Source: Vibrio mytili (lineage in GTDB: Bacteria; Pseudomonadota; Gammaproteobacteria; Enterobacterales; Vibrionaceae). From it: 64,000 nucleotides of DNA. The stretch spans positions 1 through 64,000 of the forward strand of contig NZ_JXOK01000068.1 of NCBI RefSeq assembly GCF_000830505.1. Reading direction: 5' to 3'. Below the pieces are notes generated by a model that was not told the origin of the DNA, did not search any database, and saw only the letters and a program-made list of their open reading frames with translations. Each line of letters begins with the position of its first letter. Within the stretch, counting starts at the first letter, position 1. The position numbers were made by a program, and so were the translations under genes. Positions 16,482-25,660 of the stretch are shown piece by piece.

Positions 16482-19175
16482 TCAACGGGCGTTGAGAGCT
16501 TCTCGCAGTGAGGAACGAGATTCAGGGTTGAAGAGGATTTCAACTTCGAAGTCAGGAAACTTCGAGACTATTAAGCGAGCTAAACTGATGGTTAGCTCAG
16601 TCATCGGTACAGCGCCTTCAATCAATTTGGCGTTCTTAGCACTACGAACAGCGGTCGCTTTGGTTGGATAGCCAATATCGGTCATCCACTCAGCTAATGC
16701 TTTGGCGGTGATCTGTTTCTTACTCATACCGCTTTTTTCATGCGCGTAGAAACGCAAGAATAAGCGTGCCATCAAACTGTCAGAGGCCTCATTAGCCTTT
16801 AAACGCAAATTTTTATTACTAGCGGTTTCAGCCATTACCAAGCGGTCTTGCCAGTCATACCAATCCTCAGACGTTTTAAGACAATGCACCTTCCGCCAGT
16901 GATCAAAGCGCAATCTTGTAAACAGCATCTCATCCACCGACTTGTGTGGCTTGCTTTCAAGCGCAATATGCTTCCGTCCTTTCACGTCAACCATTACCGG
17001 ATTTAGGAGCTGTCGCTTCTGATCGAACTCCATGTTCTGGTAGATAGACCGCTTCTCTAGCATCAAATCCTTATGCTCTAAGAAGCGCATTCGGTTCGGT
17101 GTCAGGTAGCTACCATCAACTTTATCGCCGGGCTTACGGGTAAGATACTTGTTCACCATATAAGCACTTTGGTCAGTGACCATCGGATCAACCTTAACGC
17201 TACCTTTCGCAAGTATCGGCTCAAAACCTTCACTTCCGATAACCGTGTACTGAGCACGAGTTTTAGCACCGATAAGTTGCTTCGCTTGATGCTTGAGTTC
17301 CAGTACTTCACCGCCAGTTGGGTCTATACGGTGGTAGAGCTCTCGGAACCGCTGACAAATAGGACCTTTTAAGTCTATTTCATTCAGATCAGCATTAGTC
17401 AGGAAGCCGTCTGTCGTCACTGAAACAACAACCTTGTCATCGGGGATGCTATGAAGCATTTCCCCCAACAAGGCTCTTGCAAGTCCAGTGGTATAGGCAG
17501 CAAAGAAAGGATTGGTTAAAGTAGATGGCGGTAATTGCTTCGAGTATCCAGCTTGGATATCAAACGAGTTCTTCGGACGAAGTGATTGCGCCAATTTTCC
17601 ATAACAACTATTTAACATCTCCTTAGTCAATTTCTCGTCAAAAGAGCCTTTAACGAATGACTTACGACGTTCTCTACCCCATTTCATAAATGGTTCAAAA
17701 ATGCGTATGTCATTCTTCCAGGGCACTACAAACGCTTGCTTGATGGTAATTTCCGCGCCTTGGTTATAAGCAACTTCAAGCTCATGACCAGTGCAGTGCG
17801 TTTCACCCGATAACGGAAATATCAATCCATATTCAGATCGAACGGCTAAACTTGGGAAGCGAGTATGTTCAGGGAACTTAAACTCAACCCAAGCCATTGC
17901 ACATTTATCGCCAAATAATTCATTAAGATCTTGGGTCATGTACATCTGATCGTATGCCAACTCGCGCAGACCTAGCGTAATTGCCGAATAGCAGCTTGGA
18001 ACGTCATAATCTCGCCATGTATCTATACCCGTCGGGCCAGCAATAAATGACTCGTTGCGACCTCCATGGTAGGCCATGGTCGAAAAATGCTCTAATGTCA
18101 TGCGAGCTGTTACAGGTACATCACGAGTTATCGTTAGGGGCTTAGTTCGATCAGACGGCCACACTTCTTTAGTCACCTTCTCAAAACCAAACAAACCACG
18201 GTAACCGCGCTTATCCTCCAAGCTATTAACAAAGGCTTTAACGGCAATGCCACCGATGGTGAACGGAACCGAATTTAGACCGAGTGTATTTTGACAGAAG
18301 GAAGAAACCCGCTCGAAATGACGAGCACTGATAATTGAATCAGTAATTGCATACTCAGCGAATTTCTCCGGTTGTGCTTCCAGAAACTCATCCATCCGGG
18401 AGATGGAATACGGCTCTGGAATTTCAACTTTGGGTATAGACAGTAGGTCACCTACGGATGAGAGGGATGAGCCATTAGGCGATAAAAGCATGGTGTCGTA
18501 GAAAGTGATGAAGAGTGTTTTCTTGTTACCAGACTTCGAGTAAGCCTGTAGTGGCTCTTTATCGATACGTCGAGACATGACTTTATCAAGTTCCAGTCCG
18601 TATACGTCATCAAGACTCGCCACCGTCTTACGTAAACCTTTGACATGTGTTTTCAGTTGGTCAAAAGCTTGGCTGAAGTTAAACAAATCTGCCGATAGCC
18701 AATGAGCACACAAAATGATGTCAGTAGGCCACTTATCAAGTACTTCATCTTCCATCGCTTTTTCAATAGCCTGAACCAAGCATTTGTCCAGTGCTAGTCG
18801 TCCCGATTTTTTGGTCGATTCTGGGAACAAGATAATCGTTGATAACTTGCCCTTGAATAGAACCGCAAATTGGTAACTCAAGATACGGTTGTAGCCTCCG
18901 CATTCAGATTCTACATACTCAGTATCCATAGCTATCACGGGGCGTTCAAAGAACGGAGTTGCCTCTCGTCGCTTTCGCTTAGTTTGCTTCTTCTTTTTGG
19001 GCTTACGACCCACCAGAGGTTTGGCTTTGCGCTTAACGCTATCAAAAGGAGTGGGCTCACTAGGTTGAGCTTCACCCCAAGCACTTACCGCTTCGTCCTC
19101 AGTCCAACCGGATGTTGCTAGGTTGTCCATACTTAAGTCAGAAGACTGCTCTAACCAATCAAAATTTTCACTCAT
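16482..19175 (-). CDS. Family B DNA polymerase, primer-independent (piPolB) type
   Basis: DNA polymerase of 897 residues. A basic N-terminal tail (KKKKQTKRKRR, about 60-70) precedes a 3'-5' exonuclease domain: ExoI DTEY (84-87) and ExoIII YxxxD (275-279). Polymerase motifs follow: YHGGR (369-373, the YxGG link), motif A DVPSCY with D391, motif B NSCYG (522-526), motif C TTDG with D589, and KTRAQY (638-643). KTR with G or A in place of the KxY motif of protein-primed enzymes is a mark of primer-independent PolB. The ATG at 19175 follows GGAG by 8 bp; a GTG three codons earlier is less likely. It is the centre of a minus-strand operon near an excisionase and an integrase, as in pipolins. De novo priming is inferred from family, not proven. 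Confidence 0.85.
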   Translation of the reverse strand: MSENFDWLEQSSDLSMDNLATSGWTEDEAVSAWGEAQPSEPTPFDSVKRKAKPLVGRKPKKKKQTKRKRREATPFFERPVIAMDTEYVESECGGYNRILSYQFAVLFKGKLSTIILFPESTKKSGRLALDKCLVQAIEKAMEDEVLDKWPTDIILCAHWLSADLFNFSQAFDQLKTHVKGLRKTVASLDDVYGLELDKVMSRRIDKEPLQAYSKSGNKKTLFITFYDTMLLSPNGSSLSSVGDLLSIPKVEIPEPYSISRMDEFLEAQPEKFAEYAITDSIISARHFERVSSFCQNTLGLNSVPFTIGGIAVKAFVNSLEDKRGYRGLFGFEKVTKEVWPSDRTKPLTITRDVPVTARMTLEHFSTMAYHGGRNESFIAGPTGIDTWRDYDVPSCYSAITLGLRELAYDQMYMTQDLNELFGDKCAMAWVEFKFPEHTRFPSLAVRSEYGLIFPLSGETHCTGHELEVAYNQGAEITIKQAFVVPWKNDIRIFEPFMKWGRERRKSFVKGSFDEKLTKEMLNSCYGKLAQSLRPKNSFDIQAGYSKQLPPSTLTNPFFAAYTTGLARALLGEMLHSIPDDKVVVSVTTDGFLTNADLNEIDLKGPICQRFRELYHRIDPTGGEVLELKHQAKQLIGAKTRAQYTVIGSEGFEPILAKGSVKVDPMVTDQSAYMVNKYLTRKPGDKVDGSYLTPNRMRFLEHKDLMLEKRSIYQNMEFDQKRQLLNPVMVDVKGRKHIALESKPHKSVDEMLFTRLRFDHWRKVHCLKTSEDWYDWQDRLVMAETASNKNLRLKANEASDSLMARLFLRFYAHEKSGMSKKQITAKALAEWMTDIGYPTKATAVRSAKNAKLIEGAVPMTELTISLARLIVSKFPDFEVEILFNPESRSSLREALNAR

Positions 19176-19242
19176 TAGATTCACTCCAGATACGCAAAAA
19201 GATGCCTGATGGCATCTTTTTTAAAAGGTTAAAAGATAGGAC

Positions 19243-19668
19243 TTATCGATATTCTGACCAGTTCACCGCTGGCAAATCACTGCCTTCAGAGAACGCTATC
19301 AGCGCATCAACAATCGCATCTCGTAAACCGTCTAGATCTGAGTATTCTTCGGGAGTGAACATCGCGAGTAGGTTATCGCTATTCATCGCCGTGATCAGAA
19401 GTGAACCGGACTTAGATGAAATGAAAGCGTTGGAGATCGCACTCGCGTGAATCCAACCGCCACTTTCTAACATTAAGCACTTTCCTTTCTCAGGCTTCAC
19501 CGCTTTTAAGATCTTATCGAATAGCTCACCAACGTGATCACCTGTTTCGTTAAGAATCAAGTTACAAGTCTTGTCCAAAACCACTAAGCGATCATCAGCC
19601 GGTAGTACTGTTTTGCCATTAGCCACATTCGCAACACCAGATTTCGTTTTTACAAACATTGCGTTCAT
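19243..19668 (-). CDS. Hypothetical protein of the polymerase operon, 141 aa
   Basis: No family recognised. The protein looks soluble and acidic with alternating strands and helices; there is no signal peptide or clear metal site. It starts 67 bp before the polymerase gene and is the first gene of that operon; AAGGAAAA lies upstream of the ATG. Position alone suggests an accessory replication, inhibitor or single-strand-binding role. Several residues (for instance GKCLMLESGGWIHASAIS) form a probable conserved core. Confidence 0.65.
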   Translation of the reverse strand: MNAMFVKTKSGVANVANGKTVLPADDRLVVLDKTCNLILNETGDHVGELFDKILKAVKPEKGKCLMLESGGWIHASAISNAFISSKSGSLLITAMNSDNLLAMFTPEEYSDLDGLRDAIVDALIAFSEGSDLPAVNWSEYR

Positions 19669-19689
19669 TTTTTTATTTTTCCTTCTAAA

Positions 19690-19982
19690 ATTGAATTGTT
19701 AAAGAGCAGCGAAGAAGCTCGCTGCCCCCTCGAAAACAACTAAGCGAGAGAATCGCTGCGTTGCTGAGGTCCATATTAGGGATGAAAGAAAGCACTCAAC
19801 TAAGAAGGGAATCGAGTCGACAAGCCACAAAACAATTAACTCGTCGCTCAAAGTCCAGCTAAGATTTAACGCAGAACCTAAGTCACGAAAGGCGCTAGAA
19901 GAAATATCACTCGTCAAGGTTGTGATAGTAAAAAGAACAAGGTTAGGTACACTTTTGTTTGATTTTTTCAGGTAGAGACTAA
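19690..19982 (-). promoter_or_regulatory. Leader region of the polymerase operon
   Basis: About 290 bases without a convincing gene lie between the excisionase terminator and the first operon gene. A 72-codon frame (19699-19917) lacks a ribosome site and is not accepted. Because the terminator isolates this region from the excisionase, the operon promoter should lie here. A long untranslated leader suggests post-transcriptional control. Confidence 0.4.
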
Positions 19983-20027
19983 AAAGCCCAAAGACGTCCT
20001 AACGGACGCCTTTGGGCTTTTATCTGT
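19983..20027 (-). terminator. Strong intrinsic terminator after excisionase gene
   Basis: AAAGCCCAAAGACGTCC pairs with GGACGCCTTTGGGCTTT with one mismatch and a 4-nt loop; T or A runs flank both sides. On the minus strand it follows the excisionase stop by about 20 bp and would insulate the polymerase operon. Confidence 0.85.
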
Positions 20028-20046
20028 ATTAAGAAATATTATTGTA

Positions 20047-20226
20047 TCAATGCATTGTCATCTCTTTTTCCCAACGCTCAACCTCACTACGCAAGAAGCG
20101 CACACTGCGACCTATACGCATCACTGGCGGTAAGCTTTTAGGGTTGCGAGTTACATTGGTTCGTACGGTTGCTGGGTTTAAGCCGTACATTTCAGCAAAT
20201 TCTTCAATAGTTAGTACTCTGGACAT
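20047..20226 (-). CDS. AlpA-like helix-turn-helix excisionase/regulator
   Basis: Fifty-nine residues forming a small winged helix: MSRVLTIEEFAEMYGLN, then VRTNVTRNPKSLPPVMRIGR and VRFLRSEVERWEKE. Such proteins act as directionality factors for tyrosine integrases or as activators. AAGGAG six bases before the ATG at 20226 decides the start. It lies 10 bp after the integrase gene on the same strand, a usual integrase-excisionase pairing. Confidence 0.85.
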   Translation of the reverse strand: MSRVLTIEEFAEMYGLNPATVRTNVTRNPKSLPPVMRIGRSVRFLRSEVERWEKEMTMH

Positions 20227-20236
20227 ATCGAACTCC

Positions 20237-21393
20237 TTAATCGATTTGTAAGTTAGGTAGCATAGCGTCAACGGTCTGCTGAGAGGCTTGCGCTAAATGG
20301 GTATTTTGATAGTAGGCGTAACGCTCGGTGACATTCACATTGGAATGACCAAGACTTTGCTGCGCGAGACGAATATCGTTCGTTGCAAGTAACATTTGGG
20401 TTGCGTAAGTGCGGCGAAGATCGTGGATAGTAAAAGGAGCGTCCAGACAGCTTCTTGCTTCATGGCTTGCTGAATGCGTTCCATACAAGCACGTGGGTAG
20501 GCAATATGCTCACCTTGGTTCTTTAACGAAGGGAACACCCAATCGTTGAACGACACTTTGAGACATTTACGGATCAGGCGTTTTGCAGGCTCGGAGAAAT
20601 AAATGCGCTGCGATTTACCAGATTTCGTCATCGGCAGGAGCGCAGAAGAAAGGTCATCCGCAAGCATAGATCGAGTCAAACTCATCACGTTGCCAATGCG
20701 CATACCTGTCAACAAACTCAACATCAGCGCACTCGCATGTAGAAAGTTCGGCTCAGCACACGCATGACGACAAAAGCTTTCCGCTTCTTTCGAGGACAAC
20801 ACTCGGTCTTTCGCATTGTTCTCCACCCGTTTTTTAACGCCCTTTACTGGACTTTTATCAATAATCTCGTGCTCAACCGCCATCGAAAAAAGTTTCGACA
20901 AGAAGGCGTGATAACGGTTAATGGACGCATGACTTAAGTCAGTAAGTGAATTGAGAAAACGCTCAACATCACGGCGAGTCACGTCCGTAACACGCTCTTT
21001 ACCAAACGCAGCTATTACGCGCTTGGAGCGAGATAAAAAGGTCTTAGAATCGCGGTGATGATTACGGCTGTATGGAAGTACAACGTCATCAAAGAACTGC
21101 TGAACCGTCATGCGTGAGCCCTTCTGGTATGCCCCAGACTGAACATCAGCGATAAATTGGTAAGCCAACTGATTGAATTCAGCAAACTTCATTTCGGGAT
21201 AAGTGCCAAACGACTCGTAGTAACGCTTTCCCTTCCAGCCAAGGCGAACTATCCAGCGCATACTCGTCGCGGTCACAAGTACGCGTAGTCGCGGGTTTTT
21301 CTTCCAAGGATACTCAACACCTTGCTCGCCCTTAGCTGGACGAGGCAAGGTGTTAAGTACCTTCTGGTTCATTTCTATCGGTGTAGTGCTCAC
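20237..21393 (-). pseudogene. Tyrosine integrase of the polymerase module, frameshifted
   Basis: The first frame (from GTG 21393, preceded by GGAG) carries an arm-binding N-terminus, a SAM-like core-binding domain and the catalytic Arg (LLTGMRIGN) and Lys (TKSGKSQ). The HDLRRT box, the LGHSNVNVTERY box and the tyrosine lie in another frame that opens at 20488 and ends at 20237. The two frames join cleanly if one A is added near 20451, giving a protein of normal length. All five catalytic residues survive, so the break is recent, an assembly error, or bypassed. As written, the product lacks the nucleophile. Confidence 0.8.
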
Positions 21394-21577
21394 AATATCT
21401 CACTCCGTATAAGTAAATCGTGAGCAAAGATTAAGGTGACACTGACTGAAGAGTGCCGACCACACGACTCCCTCTACAGACCATAAAATATGATGCACCG
21501 TAAGAAAAAAAGAGTTCATACAAAGAGATTAACTCGTTAGTATGCACAGATTAAGGAACCATTTTGTTTGATTTAAT

Positions 21578-22885
21578 ATGCCTAGAAGAAAACCCGTACT
21601 CTATGAAAAAACGGTTTACCTTTTCACGCCAAAAGCTAAAACCTTATCAATTCATAACAAGCACTTGCTCATCATTACCCTACAGCGGCTATTTGGCTTC
21701 AGTCCTGATAAAGCTACCGCAGCATTGGAAAGTGCCTTTAAAAAAGCAGGGTTACACCAGTCGTTCCCAAAGCGTTCCGCACATTCCACTTATAAAACTA
21801 AGCACATTAAAACGCTCAAGCCATTGAAAGAATTGTCAAACAAGAAAAGAATTGCGCTCACTTTAATCGAGAGCAGCATTGTAGAATTGGACAGCAGTAA
21901 AGACGAGGCATACCAAGATATAGAGATGCCAATCACGGTAGATATTCTAGACTTCCCACCCTGGTATAAACAAAACCGAGAATTTATCCAGCTCTTGGGA
22001 AACTTCATTTCAACCGAGCGAAAGTATGAAGAAGAAAGCCATCACCTGCTTCTTGAAGCCGTACGCAGAGCATCACCACCAGCAGAAAAGCACCTAATAG
22101 AAACGAATCTCAAGTTCTACAAAAAACATATTGGTCAACCAAGTACCAATAAAGTAGCTAACAAACAGCTCTTAGATGCCAAACTCGTTATCTTTAACAC
22201 CATTAACGACGAGGTTGATAACAAAGATCGTAAAGCTGATACCAAAGAAAGCAAAGAGATTGAGACAACCACTCATAATTACTTAGATTATTATGACGAT
22301 ACGCGTGGCGAAACTGACGAGAAAGACGACGAACAGAGCACGTACCTTATCTATCTCTTGGTAAAACCAAGCAAAAGTATCAAATACATCCCGTTCAAAA
22401 TTACCAACCTAAATCCGCTCTACAAATATCTTGGTAGTAGTGACAGCACTTACTCAGTGTATGCAATTAAAAACCGTAGTCAATTAACGCTCGAACTCGT
22501 TATTAGTGACAAAAGTCGAATAAAATATAAAGCCACCATCGAGCAAGACTTTCAGCAAGACGTACCTAACCCGTTTACTGGTCAGATATTATTCAATAAG
22601 TTCAACTTTTGGGATCCATCGTTACCTGACAAAAAACACACAATTGTTAGACAAAGAAAAATTCACACATGTAACGTAGAGCTCTCAACATCGGAGGGAC
22701 ATATCGGCAAACGCAGCATAAGGTATATCTTGCAACGTATGCACCAATCGCTCTCGCTGACAGAGTTTCACGATATCGTTACACCCAAAATGTTCATTGA
22801 AAGACCTCAAGCATATAAAACGAAACCTATCTTGCTCACGTGGCCGTGTGAAATTAAGAATGGTATTAATTCCCCAACGGACTAA
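21578..22885 (+). CDS. Hypothetical protein, 435 aa, divergent from the integrase
   Basis: Not recognised. A basic N-terminal half with a possible small helical domain (NKHLLIITLQRLFGFSPDKA) is followed by an acidic low-complexity linker near residues 210-250 (rich in D, E and K) and a C-terminal domain with strands. No signal peptide or membrane helix. The start has a weak ribosome site (AAGGAA about 18 bp upstream). It is transcribed away from the integrase, sharing a 184-bp control region, and ends just before a group II intron. It probably belongs to the mobile module; function unknown. Confidence 0.7.
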   Translation: MPRRKPVLYEKTVYLFTPKAKTLSIHNKHLLIITLQRLFGFSPDKATAALESAFKKAGLHQSFPKRSAHSTYKTKHIKTLKPLKELSNKKRIALTLIESSIVELDSSKDEAYQDIEMPITVDILDFPPWYKQNREFIQLLGNFISTERKYEEESHHLLLEAVRRASPPAEKHLIETNLKFYKKHIGQPSTNKVANKQLLDAKLVIFNTINDEVDNKDRKADTKESKEIETTTHNYLDYYDDTRGETDEKDDEQSTYLIYLLVKPSKSIKYIPFKITNLNPLYKYLGSSDSTYSVYAIKNRSQLTLELVISDKSRIKYKATIEQDFQQDVPNPFTGQILFNKFNFWDPSLPDKKHTIVRQRKIHTCNVELSTSEGHIGKRSIRYILQRMHQSLSLTEFHDIVTPKMFIERPQAYKTKPILLTWPCEIKNGINSPTD

Positions 22886-22944
22886 ATGAACACAGAGGAA
22901 AAAGTCCAACGAGACAAAGGGAAATCACTTCCCATAAGTTACGA

Positions 22945-24833
22945 ATCGAGTAGGAGGAGGCCTCACGGCCTCCGTCCTCTCACACCACCGTACAAGCGTG
23001 GGTCGCATACGGCGGTTCCGAATATAATTTTAGTGACTCGTACCCCTCTAATAGCGAGTACAGACCCAACTCTTTGAACCATTCATTCGGCATGGCATGA
23101 TTTGATTGCGGGGTTCGCGCCAGATGCCACCAACCTTTATCTGACATCGCCAACTTCCAAGCATTATTCTCTGTCACGCCTCGCTGGCGTAACCACGTCG
23201 CTATGCTGTATTTCCGTTTGCGTTGCTTCAGGCGATAGCTTCTCAGACGCCGCCTTATCCAACTGTCTAAGTCCGACATCATCCCTTTCCGCAGAGCCAG
23301 TTTGAAGTAGTGTTGCCAACCTCGTAAGTATTGAGTTAACTCTCGTATCACGACGCTTAACTCTACTCCTCGGTTTCGCTTTGTTATCCGGCGCACCCGC
23401 TTCTTCATCTGAGTTTGTGCTGCCTTTGATAAACGGATCCTCCCGTCTACCTCAAAGCGGTGGCTCAGGTAGCTACGTTCCTTCACTCTTGTCGCGGCGC
23501 TTTTCTCACGGTTTACCGTCAGCTTTAGCTTTTGCTCCAAGAACTCCGTTACCGAGTCTTTGACTCGTATCGCAGCCTCCTCACTACTCACGTAGATTTG
23601 ACAGTCATCTGCATATCGGCAGAACTTGTGACCTCTACGCTCTAACTCTTTATCAAGCTCATCTAACACGATATTCGATAGCAGAGGAGACAGAGGACCT
23701 CCCTGTGGGGTTCCTCTTTGTCTGCGCTCCACTAAACCATTTCGCATTAGTCCTGCCTGGAGATATGACCTGATTAACCTCAGCACTCGTTTATCCGCTA
23801 TATCCTGCGACAACCTGTACATCAGTCTGTCGTGATTAACGGTATCGAAGTATTTGGCTAGGTCTATATCCACCACATAACCTCGTCCTTCTCTTATGTA
23901 GCGGCTCGCCGCCGATAAGGCATGATGAGCACTACGGTTCGGCCTAAACCCGTAACTGCTGTTGGAGAACTTCGGCTCATAGATTTCCGTTAGCACTGAA
24001 GTGATAGCTTGTTGCACTATCCTGTCCAGAACCGTTGGGATACCCAGTTGCCTCATTCCTCCGCTCGCTTTCGGGATTTCTACACCAAGAACGGGTTGGG
24101 GTTGATAGCTTTCATCCAGAAGACTCTGGCGAAGCCCTAACCCATTCGAAGACTGTCGAAGCTTTTCGATTGTCGCGGTGATATCGAGCCTGTCGATTCC
24201 CGCGCAACCTTTATTCTTCTTCACCCTCCTCAGGGCTTGATTCAAGTTCGTTGATGAGCAGATTTGCTCCATCAACTGAGTTGGATTCACCAAGACTCGT
24301 CCTCCTGTCTACGCCGACCATGCTTGTCACTCTTCGTGTCCACACGCTTTACTTGCGGTATCGCCTGTTGGAACGGAGAGATAAGTTTCATCTTGCTGTG
24401 ACTCCACATGATTGAGTGTCTAGTGACTGCTTCTTGATATATTCAGTTCAGGCCTTCCCTTAAGTTGTACTTCCTTAAGGGACTATGCCTTCTGCTGACT
24501 TCTTACTGCCCGTCACACAGCATTACTGCTGTATTAGTCTCTACCGAGACAGACAATAAGATCTCCCGAGGTAAGACGTTGCTCTTTCCCGTGGTCATGC
24601 CTGATTTACTACATCGCACTTCCCGTCGAGTCATTGGGCTATTCTATCTATAGCTAGGTTACCCAAGTCGACATAGCCTACTATCAGGTTTCTGTTCGTC
24701 ATCACCACGTTTTGCCATTTGCTTCCTTCAGATTTCACCTCACGATGAACACCCTTGCATAGGCTAACGGTTCCCGCTCGACTGAGCCCGTAGAGGACTT
24801 TCACCTCCTAGATCAACGCCATGCTCGGCGCAC
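22945..24833 (-). mobile_element. Group II intron, bacterial class C type
   Basis: The 5' end GTGCGCCGAGCATGG (24833 downward) is a group II intron start. Domain V-like sequence (CGTATGCGACCCACGCTTGT) and a domain VI-like hairpin (GGAGGCCGTGAGGCCTCC) lie between the reverse transcriptase gene and the 3' end at about 22945 (CTACTCGAT). It follows an intrinsic terminator by 8 bp on its own strand, which is the class C insertion habit. Boundaries are estimated by eye to a few bases. Confidence 0.8.
22980..24293 (-). CDS. Group II intron reverse transcriptase/maturase
   Basis: A 437-residue intron-encoded protein. Reverse transcriptase blocks are present: GIPTVLDRIVQQAI, DIDLAKYFDTVNHD, GTPQGGPLSPLLSN and the active-site YADD in KFCRYADDCQIYV. 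The thumb/X maturase domain follows (YLRGWQHYF, RLRSYRLKQRKRK). There is no HNH endonuclease, as usual for class C. The frame is uninterrupted, so splicing and mobility could be intact. Confidence 0.93.
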   Translation of the reverse strand: MVNPTQLMEQICSSTNLNQALRRVKKNKGCAGIDRLDITATIEKLRQSSNGLGLRQSLLDESYQPQPVLGVEIPKASGGMRQLGIPTVLDRIVQQAITSVLTEIYEPKFSNSSYGFRPNRSAHHALSAASRYIREGRGYVVDIDLAKYFDTVNHDRLMYRLSQDIADKRVLRLIRSYLQAGLMRNGLVERRQRGTPQGGPLSPLLSNIVLDELDKELERRGHKFCRYADDCQIYVSSEEAAIRVKDSVTEFLEQKLKLTVNREKSAATRVKERSYLSHRFEVDGRIRLSKAAQTQMKKRVRRITKRNRGVELSVVIRELTQYLRGWQHYFKLALRKGMMSDLDSWIRRRLRSYRLKQRKRKYSIATWLRQRGVTENNAWKLAMSDKGWWHLARTPQSNHAMPNEWFKELGLYSLLEGYESLKLYSEPPYATHACTVV

Positions 24834-24840
24834 TAAAGAA

Positions 24841-24870
24841 AAAAGTAGAGGCGGTTGCGCCTCTACTTTT
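24841..24870 (-). terminator. Intrinsic terminator used as intron insertion site
   Basis: AAAAGTAGAGGCG pairs perfectly with CGCCTCTACTTTT across a 4-nt loop. It ends the small-protein gene at 24874-25071, and the group II intron begins 8 bp beyond it on the same strand. Confidence 0.88.
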
Positions 24871-24873
24871 TCA

Positions 24874-25071
24874 CTAGATAACGTCTAGCTCATCCAACGC
24901 TCCTCCGATTAATGCGCCAGCAACAAACCCGATCGCTCCACCAATAACGACGCCCTGTGGACCATATCGAGTACCGAGTGTTGCGCCATATTGCGCAAAT
25001 CGAACACCTGTTGACGCGCAAGGCTTAAACCAACGCTGTTGAGGGTTAGAATGAAAATGTGTTTTCGCCAT
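24874..25071 (-). CDS. Small glycine-rich membrane protein, 65 aa
   Basis: A polar N-terminal third is followed by one glycine-rich hydrophobic segment (VVIGGAIGFVAGALIGGALD) that could span the membrane, with GxxxG-like spacing that favours helix packing. AAAAGGAAAA upstream of the ATG is a good ribosome site and a terminator follows directly. It is the last of three very small genes on this strand. No family is recognised; holin-like or small-toxin roles are possible but unproven. Confidence 0.7.
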   Translation of the reverse strand: MAKTHFHSNPQQRWFKPCASTGVRFAQYGATLGTRYGPQGVVIGGAIGFVAGALIGGALDELDVI

Positions 25072-25162
25072 AATGTTTTTCCTTTTCTCTAGATGCAGAT
25101 ATGAAAAAGGGCGATACCTTTCGATACCGCCCTTGTTGATAAGCCTAATTTATTGATGGGAC

Positions 25163-25300
25163 TTAATCATCGTCATCATCAGCCATGAAGTCGCCGCCGA
25201 GCCAACCATCGTCGCCCGGCTCCATGTCGAAGTCCTGACTAAAGCCAGAATCTTCTGTGCCATCATCATAGTCACCTTGGTCTTCTGTCCAGTTGCCCAT
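25163..25300 (-). CDS. Very acidic small protein, 45 aa
   Basis: Begins MGNWTEDQGDYDDGTEDSGF and ends ADDDDD; nearly half the residues are Asp, Glu or Gly, so it is strongly negative and likely unstructured. AAGGAGCG before the ATG at 25300 decides the start; the frame extends upstream to 25393 but that part overlaps the preceding small gene. DNA mimicry is one idea for such composition, with no direct support. Confidence 0.6.
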   Translation of the reverse strand: MGNWTEDQGDYDDGTEDSGFSQDFDMEPGDDGWLGGDFMADDDDD

Positions 25301-25314
25301 ATGAACGCTCCTTC

Positions 25315-25437
25315 TTAACTGTAATCCATTGCGCCACATGCATCGCATGACCCACCCTTGGTGACCCAACCGGGACAACCTAAAGAACGACATGAATAAC
25401 CTGATGCCATAAGTGGCTTAATGAATGTCACTTGCAT
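25315..25437 (-). CDS. Small zinc-ribbon-like protein, 40 aa
   Basis: Begins MQVTFIKPLMASGYSCRSLG; four cysteines are spaced CxxxxC then CxxC (C16, C21, C31, C34), suggesting a zinc knuckle. AAAGGA 8 bp before the ATG supports it, and its stop overlaps the ribosome site region of the next small gene. It is first in the three-gene cluster and faces the WYL regulator. Confidence 0.6.
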   Translation of the reverse strand: MQVTFIKPLMASGYSCRSLGCPGWVTKGGSCDACGAMDYS

Positions 25438-25498
25438 TACTTGTTTCCTTTAATTGACGCTGTAGTAAATCTACGTTGTGTAGTATCCCACTGCGCTC

Positions 25499-25513
25499 GG
25501 ACAGGATGTGTCC
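25499..25513. promoter_or_regulatory. Inverted repeat, candidate WYL-regulator operator
   Basis: GGACA-5 bp-TGTCC lies between the divergent small-gene cluster and the WYL regulator. A half-site-like CTGTCCAAGG recurs at 25632-25641 just before the regulator start. Autoregulation through these sites is inferred. Confidence 0.4.
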
Positions 25514-25660
25514 AAGACCGCAGAATGAGTGTGAAAATAGGCATCGTCATTGCCCTGCCTTATCCGATGAAAGCTATGCCAAATCTAAGTGCGTGACGGT
25601 TAGAAACATTTAAAAATGTTTTGCCCTCAACCTGTCCAAGGGAAACCGTACGCTAGTAGC

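Noticed and set aside
19699..19917. 72-codon frame before the polymerase operon
   Set aside because: No ribosome site and a composition unlike the neighbouring genes; treated as untranslated leader.
20440..20490. Programmed -1 ribosomal frameshift in the integrase
   Set aside because: No X-XXY-YYZ slippery heptamer and no obvious stimulatory structure; a single-base deletion or read error is simpler.
22980..24293. Retron or defence-type reverse transcriptase
   Set aside because: The protein has the maturase X domain and lies between a group II 5' end and domain V/VI-like sequence, so it is an intron protein.
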